54,261 nucleotides of DNA from an uncultured Bacteroidia bacterium (GTDB lineage: Bacteria; Bacteroidota; Bacteroidia; Bacteroidales; F082). Shown here in pieces: positions 28,950-37,741 of the stretch. Within the stretch, counting starts at the first letter, position 1. The number at the start of each line of letters is the position of its first letter. The DNA lies in NCBI GenBank assembly GCA_902774365.1, contig CACYHX010000012.1:1-54261 (forward strand), in the 5' to 3' direction. The notes under the pieces were generated by a model, which saw nothing but the letters and a program-made list of their open reading frames with translations, had not been told where the DNA came from and ran no database searches. Both the position numbers and the translations under genes were made by a program.

Positions 28950-30104
28950 TCAAAATCTGTAGACCAGCTGCCCTTTCACCATCCAGTCGTTGAAGGAGCC
29001 TTTGAAGGTGAGGTCGTCAACATAATCGGGGATGTCAAGTTGGTTGTTTTTGAAGGCATGGCTGCTCCGAAAATAGAACGTGTTGTAAGTGAACTGAGTG
29101 GTGAAAAAGAAGCGCCACACGGTAAGGCCGATGGCGGCGCTGCCGATATAGTTGGGCATGGGGTAACACCAAATCTTTGACACCTTTTCGCTTACATTAT
29201 TCATTACACCTGTTTCCTCATCATAGTTGAATTTATATGACGTGGTTTTCAGGTAATTGACCATGGTAATCATTGGCATAGCCGTCAGGTTGATGGTAAG
29301 GTTGCGCAGGCCTTTGTCGCGAGGTCCGCTAGGGTCTTTGTGCCAAAGCACGAAGTTGACCGAATAGCCGCCACCCACCGAGGCTTGCAGCGTGGTGAAA
29401 CAATCCAGCAGGTTGTAGGAATCCCACGAGGCCTCGGGCGAATTGTAAAGGCTGCCTTGCATGTAGCGCGCCGTGAGCATCCACGAGCCTGCAGTGCGAC
29501 GTTGCACCATACCTACCTTGTAGGTGGCAGGATAGGCAAAACGCTTGTTGTTGAAGGCATAGTAGCCGTCAATGGTGAAACTCTTCAAAACGGCCGCTTC
29601 TTCGGTGATGAATTCGTCTTGGATGAAGTCATCGCCACCTGCTTCTCCAAGGATCAACGAGGATTTGAAAGGATTGGTAATCTTGAAGTAATTGAATTTC
29701 GCACCCCACGACTTGCCGATGATGCCCAAGCCTAAGGAGCTCTTTTTCCAGGCGCTGCGAGGTCCCACTTCCAAGCCATAACCTAAGACGATTTTGCCAT
29801 AGCCTACCTCAAGGCCGATTTTCTTGCAGGGGTTTTCTGTAAGGCTATATTGCGACAAACCTATTTGATGAACGTCATCGAAATCAATCGCGAAGTCGAC
29901 ATCTATATCGAAACCTGCCTTTTGTATGGTACTAAATGTGGAAATTGAGAAACCGGCTTTCGGCTGGTATATGCGTGTCGTGTCGATTAGGGCGGGTTTG
30001 ACAAGCGCGTTGTTGACTTTTTGCCAAAAGGTTAGTTCTATTTCTTGGGCATGCATTGAAGCCATGCATAAAAACAGAATCGTGATGACAAGGAGTCTTC
30101 TCAT
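28950..30104 (-). CDS. DUF4421 family outer-membrane-type protein
   Basis: The ATG at 30104 gives a 384-residue product with signal peptide MRRLLVITILFLCMASMHAQ; an upstream extension in frame lacks support. The mature part is rich in aromatic, amphipathic beta strands (KKIGLEVGYGKIVLGYGLEV, AAIGLTVWRFFFTTQFTYN) and ends FNDWMVKGQLVYRF, a typical outer-membrane barrel C-terminus. This fits the Bacteroidota DUF4421 family, whose function is not known. A -7 element lies just upstream. Confidence 0.8.
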   Translation of the reverse strand: MRRLLVITILFLCMASMHAQEIELTFWQKVNNALVKPALIDTTRIYQPKAGFSISTFSTIQKAGFDIDVDFAIDFDDVHQIGLSQYSLTENPCKKIGLEVGYGKIVLGYGLEVGPRSAWKKSSLGLGIIGKSWGAKFNYFKITNPFKSSLILGEAGGDDFIQDEFITEEAAVLKSFTIDGYYAFNNKRFAYPATYKVGMVQRRTAGSWMLTARYMQGSLYNSPEASWDSYNLLDCFTTLQASVGGGYSVNFVLWHKDPSGPRDKGLRNLTINLTAMPMITMVNYLKTTSYKFNYDEETGVMNNVSEKVSKIWCYPMPNYIGSAAIGLTVWRFFFTTQFTYNTFYFRSSHAFKNNQLDIPDYVDDLTFKGSFNDWMVKGQLVYRF

Positions 30105-30121
30105 GGGTGAAAATTTTGGCG

Positions 30122-30129
30122 CAAAGGTA
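30122..30129 (-). promoter_or_regulatory. -7 element for the DUF4421 gene
   Basis: The minus strand reads TACCTTTG, 18 bases before the ATG at 30104, which supports the shorter start. Confidence 0.55.
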
Positions 30130-30141
30130 AGGATTTTTACC

Positions 30142-30178
30142 AAACTGCCCGTCAGGAGCAATCCTAACGGGCAGTTTT
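30142..30178 (-). terminator. Symmetric terminator after the prolyl oligopeptidase gene
   Basis: ACTGCCCGT pairs with ACGGGCAGT, extended by AGGA/TCCT around a short loop, with A and T runs on both sides, so it can act in either direction. It lies between the oligopeptidase stop and the DUF4421 promoter. Confidence 0.7.
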
Positions 30179-30195
30179 AGTTATGAAAGCAGAGG

Positions 30196-32352
30196 TTATT
30201 TCGCCTCCTTCGGATAAGTCAATCCCATGTTGTAAAGGATGAACGAGTAAATGTCAGCCTGCTCTTCCAGGACCTTGGAAATCGGCTTGCCGCCGCCATG
30301 TCCGGCCTTGGTGTCGATGCGGATGATCTTGGGCTGGTCGCCGGTCTGGGCTGCCTGCAAGGTGGCCGCATACTTGAACGAGTGGGCGGGTACCACACGG
30401 TCGTCGTGGTCGGCAGTGGTGACCATGATGGCGGGATAGTGAACGTCAGCACCGCTCTTGATGGTGTGCAGCGGCGAGTAGGCATACAAAGCCTTGAACA
30501 TGGCCTCGTCGTCTTCGCTGGTGCCGTAGTCGCTGGCCCAGTTCCAGCCGATGGTGAAGAGGTGGTAACGCAGCATGTCCATCACGCCGACTTGCGGCAC
30601 GGCCACGGCGAAGAGGTCGGGACGTTGGTTGACGACAGCGCCGACGAGCAGACCGCCGTTGGAGCCACCATTCAGCGCCAGGTACTTCGGCGAGGTGTAG
30701 CCGTTATTAATAAGGTATTCTGCGCAAGCGATGCAGTCGTCGAAGACGTTCTGTTTTTGCAACTTGGTGCCGGCGATATGCCATTCCTCACCGTATTCGT
30801 TGCCGCCGCGCAGGTTCATCTGGGCGTAGATGCCTCCGTTTTCGATGAAGGGCAGGCGCGAGGTGCTGAAGCCGGGATTGAGGGTGATGTTGAAGCCGCC
30901 GTAGCCATACAGGAAGGTCGGGTTGGTGCCGTCTTTCTGCAATCCTTTCTTGTAGGTCAGGAACATCGGGACCTTGGTGCCATCCTTTGAGGTGACGAAG
31001 ACCTGCTCGGTGACAAAGTCGGTCGGCCTGAAGTCGATGGCGGGAGTGCGGAACACTGTCGAGGTGTTGTCGTCGATGTTGTACTGGTAAATCGTGGTGG
31101 GGAAGGCGAAGGAGGTGAAGGCGTAGAACACCTCAGGCTCTTCGTATTTGCTGCTGAAACCGACGGCGCCGTAGGTCGGCAGCGCGATTTCATGGAGCTG
31201 CTTGCCGTCCATGGTGTAGACATAGGCATGGTTGGCGGCATCCTTGTCGTAGGTGACAATCATCTTGCCGTTGGCGAGGTTGATGCCAGCGATGACGTTG
31301 TCGCTCTCAGGAATCACATCCACCCAGTTCTCCATCTGAGGGGCCTTGGCCGACACTTTGCAGATACGGCCCTTGGGCGCGTTGTAGTTGGTGAAGATAT
31401 ACAGCGTGTCGTTGATGACGTCGATAGGCATATACTGGTAGTCCATGTCATCGGCGATTTGCACGAACTTGCCGTTCGGGTCTTCCATGTCTCTGATCCA
31501 CAGCGTGCTGCCTGCGCCTTGACCGCTCTCGAAGAGGAACATATAATGCTCATCTTCCGTGAGGTCAACCTGATGGAAATAGCGCGGTTGGGCAGGGTTG
31601 GAGTAGAAGAGTTCGTCTTGCTCCTGCGGCGTGCCAAGTCTGTGGTAGTAGATCTTATGGTTTTCGTTCACGTTGCTGAACTCCTTGCCTTCTTCGGGGC
31701 GGTCGTAGGCTGCATAGAAGAAGCCGTCCTTGTACCACGAGGCGCCTGTGAACTTGGCCCATTCGATGTGGTCGGGGAGGAGCTCGAGTGACTTCATGTT
31801 CTTCACGTAGATCTCAACCCAGTCGGAGCCGCTGCGTTGGATGGTGTAGGCCATGTATTTGCCGGCATCGGAGAAGCTGATGCCGCCCAACGAGACGGTG
31901 CCGTCATCGGAGAGTTTGTTGGGGTCTAACAAGACGGTAGGCTCGCCGTCGAGCGTCTCCTGCATATAGATGACGCTTTGGTTCTGGAGGCCATCGTTCT
32001 TCGAATAGATGTAACGGCCGTGCTCCTTCGAAGGCATGCCGTAGCGCTCGTAGTCTACGAGTTGCGTGAGGCGGTCCTTGAGGGCGCTGCGGAAGGGGAT
32101 GTGGCTCAGGTAGTCTTGTGTGACTTCGTTCTGTTCCTTGACCCATTTCGCGGTCTCGGCTGAGGTGTCGTTTTCGAGCCAACGGTACGGGTCGGCGACC
32201 TTCGTTCCGAAGTAATCGTCAACGACGGTGGTGTCCATGCGCGTCTCGGGGTAAGCCTTGACGGAATAGCGTTCAGGCTGCTTTGGTTGTTGGTTGCAGC
32301 CGAAGAGGGTGATGATACTGCCCATAATCAGTAAACAGGTTTTTGCTTTCAT
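30196..32352 (-). CDS. Prolyl oligopeptidase family (S9) lipoprotein
   Basis: A 718-residue S9A-type peptidase that cuts short peptides after proline. The N-terminus is a lipoprotein signal (MKAKTCLLIMGSIITLFGCN), so it is membrane-anchored. A beta-propeller (about residues 80-430) is followed by an alpha/beta-hydrolase domain with catalytic S564 in NGGSNGGLLVGA, the Asp in DHDDRVVPAHSF and the His in KAGHGGGKP. The start is only 10 bases after the methyltransferase stop on the same strand, so it either reads through from the restriction unit or uses a promoter inside it. Confidence 0.93.
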   Translation of the reverse strand: MKAKTCLLIMGSIITLFGCNQQPKQPERYSVKAYPETRMDTTVVDDYFGTKVADPYRWLENDTSAETAKWVKEQNEVTQDYLSHIPFRSALKDRLTQLVDYERYGMPSKEHGRYIYSKNDGLQNQSVIYMQETLDGEPTVLLDPNKLSDDGTVSLGGISFSDAGKYMAYTIQRSGSDWVEIYVKNMKSLELLPDHIEWAKFTGASWYKDGFFYAAYDRPEEGKEFSNVNENHKIYYHRLGTPQEQDELFYSNPAQPRYFHQVDLTEDEHYMFLFESGQGAGSTLWIRDMEDPNGKFVQIADDMDYQYMPIDVINDTLYIFTNYNAPKGRICKVSAKAPQMENWVDVIPESDNVIAGINLANGKMIVTYDKDAANHAYVYTMDGKQLHEIALPTYGAVGFSSKYEEPEVFYAFTSFAFPTTIYQYNIDDNTSTVFRTPAIDFRPTDFVTEQVFVTSKDGTKVPMFLTYKKGLQKDGTNPTFLYGYGGFNITLNPGFSTSRLPFIENGGIYAQMNLRGGNEYGEEWHIAGTKLQKQNVFDDCIACAEYLINNGYTSPKYLALNGGSNGGLLVGAVVNQRPDLFAVAVPQVGVMDMLRYHLFTIGWNWASDYGTSEDDEAMFKALYAYSPLHTIKSGADVHYPAIMVTTADHDDRVVPAHSFKYAATLQAAQTGDQPKIIRIDTKAGHGGGKPISKVLEEQADIYSFILYNMGLTYPKEAK

Positions 32353-32362
32353 TGGTAAAGAT

Positions 32363-34012
32363 TTATAAAACTGATATTTTTTCTAATGTGGTGTCTGTAA
32401 AAGTATCCCATATTTCTAATCGGATTGGTTTATAATCCTCAAACAGATGTTTAATAAACTCAACTTCGAAAACTAGTCGAAAATCGTTAGGATTATTATC
32501 AGGTTGACCTTCTTTACGAGTACCAACACGAGCGATTCTAATCAGATATAGGTCTTTGATGCCTTTACCTTTAATATAAGGCATAAAATAATAGAGCTTG
32601 TTTAATGCCACAGTAGCAGGAAATTTTCTTCCTGTATAATAAATATTTGCAGAACCATCCAAAAACCTATCTACATTGTCATTCTTTACATATGAAATAA
32701 GTAAGTTTTTGGAATATGAAAGTTCATGAACTGTATTGTTGTCGTTATCTACTATAGTGTCTGGATAATTTTCACGGATTTTTTTAATACTTACAGATTT
32801 TATATTCTTTTCCATTGAATATTTATTTAATGTGGTAACATCTCCAAACATATACTTTGCAAATAGTTTTACTAATTCAACATTTACCGCGTTGCCAAAT
32901 TGCTTATATGCTTGTGCATCAATATAATCTGGCTTAAATGTATCCGGAAAACTTTGAAGTCTTGCACATTCTCTAAGGGTTAACTCTCGTTTTCTGCTAC
33001 CGATTACTGATGTTTGAGTTATTGCAACTAATGCAGGGAAATAAGTTCCTGGTTTAATACGAATACCTGAAGGCCGAAATTGTAATATATTGCCCCAAAG
33101 GTTGGGCTTTTTTGTTTGACCAGCCTGCCATTCTAACTTTGCCTTGGCTCCAAAAAACAAAGGGTTTGATTTAGCTCTTGGCAACCAGTCATCAATAAAA
33201 TCTTTATTACTCAAATAGAGTTCATTATTTTTACGAATAAAATTTTGTTTCCATTTAGGATATTGATCCAAGTCTTCCAACGGATTCAATTCGCAAAGGT
33301 ATTCTGACCAAATTGGGAATCCGGGTAGTTTTTTGCATTTTATTCCTTGTAGGAATTCATTCCATATATCCAGAAGTTGGATTTTATCTTCACTTAGTCT
33401 GCGTTTTTCAAGATCCATTATTTCTGAATCATCCTGAAGTATGTTGTCGATACTGCATTTAGGCGCTTTTTTTGAATCAAACACAAATTCGGGAATAGAG
33501 CCAATATCTTTTCGGACACACATAATGAACACTCTTTCACGATGTTGAGGAATGCCTAAATAATGTGGACTAAAAATAACAGGCTTGGGTAAAACATTAT
33601 AGCCAACATTGGTTAAGTGTTCATATATAGTTTTCCATGTGTTACCATGGTCGTGTGATGCAAGATTTCGAACGTTTTCCAATAGGGCGTATTCAGGTTT
33701 ACAATGTGACATTATTCTCTCTATGTCAAAGAACAAAGTCCCTTTGGTTTCATCTGAAAAACCAAGCCGTTTGCCCGCTTTTGAGAACGCTTGACATGGG
33801 AAACCAGCGCAAAGTACTTCAAAAGGTGGAATTGTTGAAGGGTCAACTTTTGTGATGTCACTATCTGGATAAATGCCATAATTGTCAAAATATGTTTTTC
33901 GACAATCTTCATCAATGTCACATGCGTATACACATTTCCCGCCTAACGCGGTCATGGCTTGGTGGAATCCACCAATGCCGCAAAAAAGGTCTATAAATCT
34001 GAAATTTTTCAT
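32363..34012 (-). CDS. C5-cytosine DNA methyltransferase with C-terminal extension
   Basis: The 549-residue product starts at the ATG at 34012, which overlaps the TGA of the upstream gene (ATGA). Family motifs in order: FIDLFCGIGGFHQA (I, 6-19), C73 in AGFPCQAFSKAG (IV), LLENVRNL (VI), QHRERVF (VIII), and QFGNAVNVEL near 371 (X). Most Dcm-type enzymes end soon after motif X; here about 155 more residues follow (395-549) with NIYYTGRKFPATVALNKLYY and DLYLIRIARVGTRKEG, an unrecognised domain. Base composition is markedly AT-rich compared with neighbours, a sign of transfer. The coupled upstream gene is the likely cognate endonuclease. The recognition sequence is unknown. Confidence 0.92.
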   Translation of the reverse strand: MKNFRFIDLFCGIGGFHQAMTALGGKCVYACDIDEDCRKTYFDNYGIYPDSDITKVDPSTIPPFEVLCAGFPCQAFSKAGKRLGFSDETKGTLFFDIERIMSHCKPEYALLENVRNLASHDHGNTWKTIYEHLTNVGYNVLPKPVIFSPHYLGIPQHRERVFIMCVRKDIGSIPEFVFDSKKAPKCSIDNILQDDSEIMDLEKRRLSEDKIQLLDIWNEFLQGIKCKKLPGFPIWSEYLCELNPLEDLDQYPKWKQNFIRKNNELYLSNKDFIDDWLPRAKSNPLFFGAKAKLEWQAGQTKKPNLWGNILQFRPSGIRIKPGTYFPALVAITQTSVIGSRKRELTLRECARLQSFPDTFKPDYIDAQAYKQFGNAVNVELVKLFAKYMFGDVTTLNKYSMEKNIKSVSIKKIRENYPDTIVDNDNNTVHELSYSKNLLISYVKNDNVDRFLDGSANIYYTGRKFPATVALNKLYYFMPYIKGKGIKDLYLIRIARVGTRKEGQPDNNPNDFRLVFEVEFIKHLFEDYKPIRLEIWDTFTDTTLEKISVL

Positions 34013-35226
34013 CTTTCTACGCAATAATTGTAACGAAAAACGACAAATCTATCAATGTCTTTTTTTCTTATCATAAACTTTGGATTACGCGGAGATCCAT
34101 CAGGTTGATGACCTTGGTTAAACTCGGTTAATGCTTCTCTATAATTAATCCTATTCAATTCAAGTATGGTCATTTTCACATATTTTACTTCCGTTTTCAA
34201 CCTTGACGCGTATGATAATTCATCTTTTTGCATAAAACTATTGTACGCCCTGACATTAATGTAATTATTTGCTGGAGAGTCTTTTTTCGTTTCATGCTCG
34301 TATATCACATACCAAAACCTTCCATACATATTGATGCATTCGATAAATGCTGTTTGGTCATTTCCTGGAGCGTCTTTTGATAATATGTCGCTTGATTTCA
34401 AATCGCCGTAAAATTCGTCATGGCGGAACCAAATGTCAAAATCAAACGTGTTTTTATTCTTGCTTTTATTAGATTGTCCTGTATATATTATAAAAGGTGC
34501 AGTGTTATTATCTTCTGTAAACTTATTGAATTTATACTCTAAATACCATCCTGGCCATTCTGTTTGTCTCCATTCAGGCCAATTGGCACGTTGCATTTCT
34601 TTTACAGTCGGTAACACCTTGAGCCATTGTCCAAATGAGAAACCATTATTGAATTGTTCAAATAAAGAAAACAACAAGTTTTGCCCAACTTCTTTCCCGT
34701 CAAGATAGTTGGCGAGTTTGCTTCCACGTATGGCATAAATATGGTTGCCAAACATATCTTCCTTATGAAAAACCCCATTGGTCAATGCTTGAAATAAGTC
34801 ATTTATGTATATGTGTGCTGATGAGTTATGTACCTTCTTCTTCAAGTATGAATCTTTCTTGAAATCCACAAATACTATAACTCCTTTATAATGGTAAACG
34901 CCAATAAATCTAATATCATAAGGTAATTGTTGTTCTTGTGTTTCAATACAGAACTCCTTGTACCAAGAAGGTAGTTGGACGCGCTTTTTATATATAGGAT
35001 GTTGACCGTTACCTCCTAGGTAAGTAACTGCACGATGAAGAAGAATAAAGTTTTTTCCTTTGTTTGAATAGACGAAGACCCTATGTCCTAATAGGTTTTG
35101 CACCGAACAATTCTTTTCGCCGAGAAAGTACGCAATGCATTCTTGCTGCTGTTTTGTCGTAAGAACTTGATCTGGTGCTTCTTCAAGGCTTAAATCTGGT
35201 CTAATCTGTTCGCTATTAAGATTCAT
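34009..35226 (-). CDS. Candidate type II restriction endonuclease partner of the methyltransferase
   Basis: A 405-residue AT-rich protein, not recognised by family. It has no signal peptide or membrane segment. Its stop overlaps the methyltransferase start by four bases, the classic arrangement of a restriction-modification pair. A possible PD-(D/E)xK core is visible: E229 in GWYLEYKFNKF, D264 in FDFDIWF, and D275-L-K277 in FYGDLKSSD, followed by an Ala/Phe-rich helix (QTAFIECINMYGRFW). The endonuclease role is inferred from context and this motif; a specificity or accessory protein is the alternative. A -7 element lies at 35249-35256. Confidence 0.7.
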   Translation of the reverse strand: MNLNSEQIRPDLSLEEAPDQVLTTKQQQECIAYFLGEKNCSVQNLLGHRVFVYSNKGKNFILLHRAVTYLGGNGQHPIYKKRVQLPSWYKEFCIETQEQQLPYDIRFIGVYHYKGVIVFVDFKKDSYLKKKVHNSSAHIYINDLFQALTNGVFHKEDMFGNHIYAIRGSKLANYLDGKEVGQNLLFSLFEQFNNGFSFGQWLKVLPTVKEMQRANWPEWRQTEWPGWYLEYKFNKFTEDNNTAPFIIYTGQSNKSKNKNTFDFDIWFRHDEFYGDLKSSDILSKDAPGNDQTAFIECINMYGRFWYVIYEHETKKDSPANNYINVRAYNSFMQKDELSYASRLKTEVKYVKMTILELNRINYREALTEFNQGHQPDGSPRNPKFMIRKKDIDRFVVFRYNYCVER

Positions 35227-35248
35227 AACTAAATAATGTTTATTGGTG

Positions 35249-35256
35249 CAAAAATA
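35249..35256 (-). promoter_or_regulatory. -7 element for the restriction-modification unit
   Basis: The minus strand reads TATTTTTG, 23 bases before the ATG at 35226, divergent from the promoter at 35302-35309. Confidence 0.6.
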
Positions 35257-35277
35257 GGAATTATTGTATTACATTGG

Positions 35278-35309
35278 TTTGTGACAACTGAAATCTTTTC
35301 TTATCTTTG
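35278..35309 (+). promoter_or_regulatory. Complete Bacteroidales promoter for the HEPN-like gene
   Basis: TTTG at 35278-35281 and TATCTTTG at 35302-35309 are separated by 20 bases, an exact match to the -33/-7 layout of Bacteroidales housekeeping promoters. About 100 bases of leader follow before the ATG at 35413. Confidence 0.75.
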
Positions 35310-35412
35310 CAATTTGAAGTCCATCGGCAGTTTGGCTTAAATTTATAGTTTATTTAACTGAGGGAGTGTATTGGCTCTTTACTGTGGTTCTAATTGAATA
35401 ATACAACATACC

Positions 35413-36280
35413 ATGTTATTAAATGCTAAATCATTGGAGAAACTTAGAATACTTATTAATGAAGAAACAACGTATCGTTCTGGACCACAATTGGTTTCGT
35501 TTTTTCACCAATTTGGTTTTAATGATGTGTATGGGCAGGGATTTCCATCAAGATGGATGTATACCGACAATAAACTTTCAAAACTAAATGGGTCCTCGGA
35601 TATGGACAAGTGTATTAGGACTTTGTTTGATCCGATTAATTATATAGGCCGATTTGCAGAACTTGATTCTTTAATAGAAGAGTTTAATCAATATCTTGCA
35701 TTTGACGGCTGGCAGGTCGTTCGAAATAATAGGGAAATCACGTTTTGCAAAGCTGGAATAATTGATATTGATAAGAGAAAAGAAGAAGCAACAATAACAG
35801 AAGAACAATCTTTTTTAGGGAAGAACTATTTTTTGGATTTGAATAGATTGAATCTTCAATCATCACTTATTCCAATAATGGAATCTAGAATAGATGAAAT
35901 TAGAAAAAGCATGGCCAATAAACTGCCACTTGCTTCTATTTTTTTTATCTGGTAGTACTTTGGAAGGCGTATTATTGAATTTGGCATCGACTAATCCTCG
36001 TCAATTTAACCTCTCCAATGCTGCACCCAAGAATAAAGAAAACAAAGTGAAAATGTTTTCGGACTGGACTCTTAATAACTTAATAGATGTTGCTTTTGAT
36101 TTAGGATATATAAAAGAAGACGTGAAGCAATTTAGTCATGTGTTACGCGATTTTAGAAATTACATTCACCCATTTGAACAAATGAGCCGAAATTTTTTTC
36201 CAGACATTCATACGGCAGAAATATGTTTTCAGGTTTTAAAGGCTGCAATTTATCAAATAGGATTGCACAAAGTATCATAA
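35413..36280 (+). pseudogene. HEPN-like abortive-infection-type protein, frame broken at a T8 tract
   Basis: Two overlapping frames make one protein of about 288 residues. The first (35413-35955) gives an N-terminal domain (SGPQLVSFFHQFGFND, INYIGRFAELDSLIEEFNQY) and runs through LPLASIFF to a stop. The second, one base on, resumes at LSGSTLEGVLLNLAS and ends at 36280. Removing one T from the T8 run at 35939-35946 restores ASIFLSGSTLEG. The C-terminal part resembles HEPN domains of abortive-infection proteins, with R-x6-H in LRDFRNYIHPFE (about 36146-36169), the expected RNase motif. Shift by sequencing error, true mutation or switching at the T8 run cannot be told apart here. It is AT-rich and has a strong promoter. 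Confidence 0.75.
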
Positions 36281-36300
36281 ACGATAATAATAGTCAAAAC

Positions 36301-37737
36301 ATGGAAACCCAAACAACAGAATACAAGCAGCAGTGGGACGATAAATATCTTGCCTACATTAGCGGTTTTGCCAATGCGCAAGGCGGAACCCTTTATGTCG
36401 GAATAAATGATAAGGGCGAAGTGGTGGGCATCAGCAATGCCAAATACCTTTTGGAGAACTTGCCCAACAAGGCCATACAAGCCACGGGCATGGTTCCCGA
36501 CATCGAAATCCATTGTCAAGATGGAAAGGATTATCTGGCCATACGCATCAAGCCATCCGACCAGCCTGTGTCGTGCAACGGCAAGTATTATATTCGAAGC
36601 GGCAGCACCCTTCATGAACTCAATGGCACTGCGCTCACTGACTTTTTGATGCGGCAAACCCACGCCACATGGGATATGCATATCGAACCCGAGGCAACAC
36701 TTGATGACATCGACCCTGATGCGGTTCGCTATTTTGTCAATTTTGCCATTGATGCCCAACGCTTGAACGAAAGTGCGAAACATGAAAGTGTGGAGCATAT
36801 TCTCCGTAATCTCAAACTCATCAACAAACAAGGACAACTCACTTTTGCGGCATTGATGTTGTTCGGGAAAGACATTGAAGACTACTGCCTTTCAGCCTCT
36901 TTCCGTATTGGCAGGTTTGGCGCAACCCAAGCCGATTTGATTTTTGACGACAACATTGTTTGTCCGCTCATCCGTATGCCCGAGAGGGTCATACAAACCT
37001 TGCGTAGCCGTTATCTGATTGCTCCCATCAAATATGAAGGCCTACATCGTGTTGAGTCATTGGAAATCCCTGAAGACGCACTTCGCGAGATGATTTGCAA
37101 CTCCATTGTTCACAGGGACTATCGAAATACATTCATCCAAATGCGCGTTTGGGACGACCATATCGATTTATGGAACAGCGGCACTTTCCCGCCAGAAATC
37201 ACCCCTGAAAACTTGATGACCTTGCACGAATCACATCCACACAATGAACTTATTGCCAAGGTATTCTATTTGGCAGGCTTCATTGAAAACTGGGGAAGGG
37301 GTTATGAGAAAATCCGCAATGCTTTTGCGAAGGAGAATCTTCAAATCCCAACCTTTGAGCAAGTCCGAGGCGGTGTGTTGGCCACCATTCATCGGGAAAT
37401 ATTTGTCGCTCTCAATAAGCAAAGTGGCGGTGATGTGTCAGAGATTGATAGATTAAATGAGCCATTAAACGGTAAAAATGAGCTATTAAATGGAAATGTA
37501 AATGACATTCAACTAACTGAAAATCAGAAAAAAGTATATGATTATCTCAAAATAATGGCTCAAGATGGTGAACCATTAAATGATACATTAAAAGAGCCAT
37601 TAAATACCACTCATATTGCAAATGAGTTGAATATGGCTTATTCCACTGTTAAGCGTATCATGAAGTTTTTAGAGCAAAATGGTTTAATTATCCGTATCGG
37701 AAGCAAAAAGACTGGTTATTGGCAGGTAAAGTCGTAA
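36301..37737 (+). CDS. AlbA_2 (Schlafen-type) domain putative transcriptional regulator or ATPase
   Basis: A 478-residue protein starting at the ATG at 36301 (the frame is open earlier, but METQTTEYKQQWDDKYLAYI is the normal family start). Residues 1-110 form the AlbA_2 domain (ISGFANAQGGTLYVGINDKG, YYIRSGSTLHEL). The middle contains the HATPase_c_4 region (REMICNSIVHRDYRN, WNSGTFPPEITPENL, GRGYEKI). The C-terminus has a spacer with repeated EPLN phrases and a winged helix (HIANELNMAYSTVKRIMKFL). Such proteins are common in mobile and defence regions and are usually called regulators or helicase-related, without proof. Base composition is closer to the host than the adjacent HEPN gene. It starts 20 bases after that gene. 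Confidence 0.85.
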   Translation: METQTTEYKQQWDDKYLAYISGFANAQGGTLYVGINDKGEVVGISNAKYLLENLPNKAIQATGMVPDIEIHCQDGKDYLAIRIKPSDQPVSCNGKYYIRSGSTLHELNGTALTDFLMRQTHATWDMHIEPEATLDDIDPDAVRYFVNFAIDAQRLNESAKHESVEHILRNLKLINKQGQLTFAALMLFGKDIEDYCLSASFRIGRFGATQADLIFDDNIVCPLIRMPERVIQTLRSRYLIAPIKYEGLHRVESLEIPEDALREMICNSIVHRDYRNTFIQMRVWDDHIDLWNSGTFPPEITPENLMTLHESHPHNELIAKVFYLAGFIENWGRGYEKIRNAFAKENLQIPTFEQVRGGVLATIHREIFVALNKQSGGDVSEIDRLNEPLNGKNELLNGNVNDIQLTENQKKVYDYLKIMAQDGEPLNDTLKEPLNTTHIANELNMAYSTVKRIMKFLEQNGLIIRIGSKKTGYWQVKS

Positions 37738-37741
37738 AACA

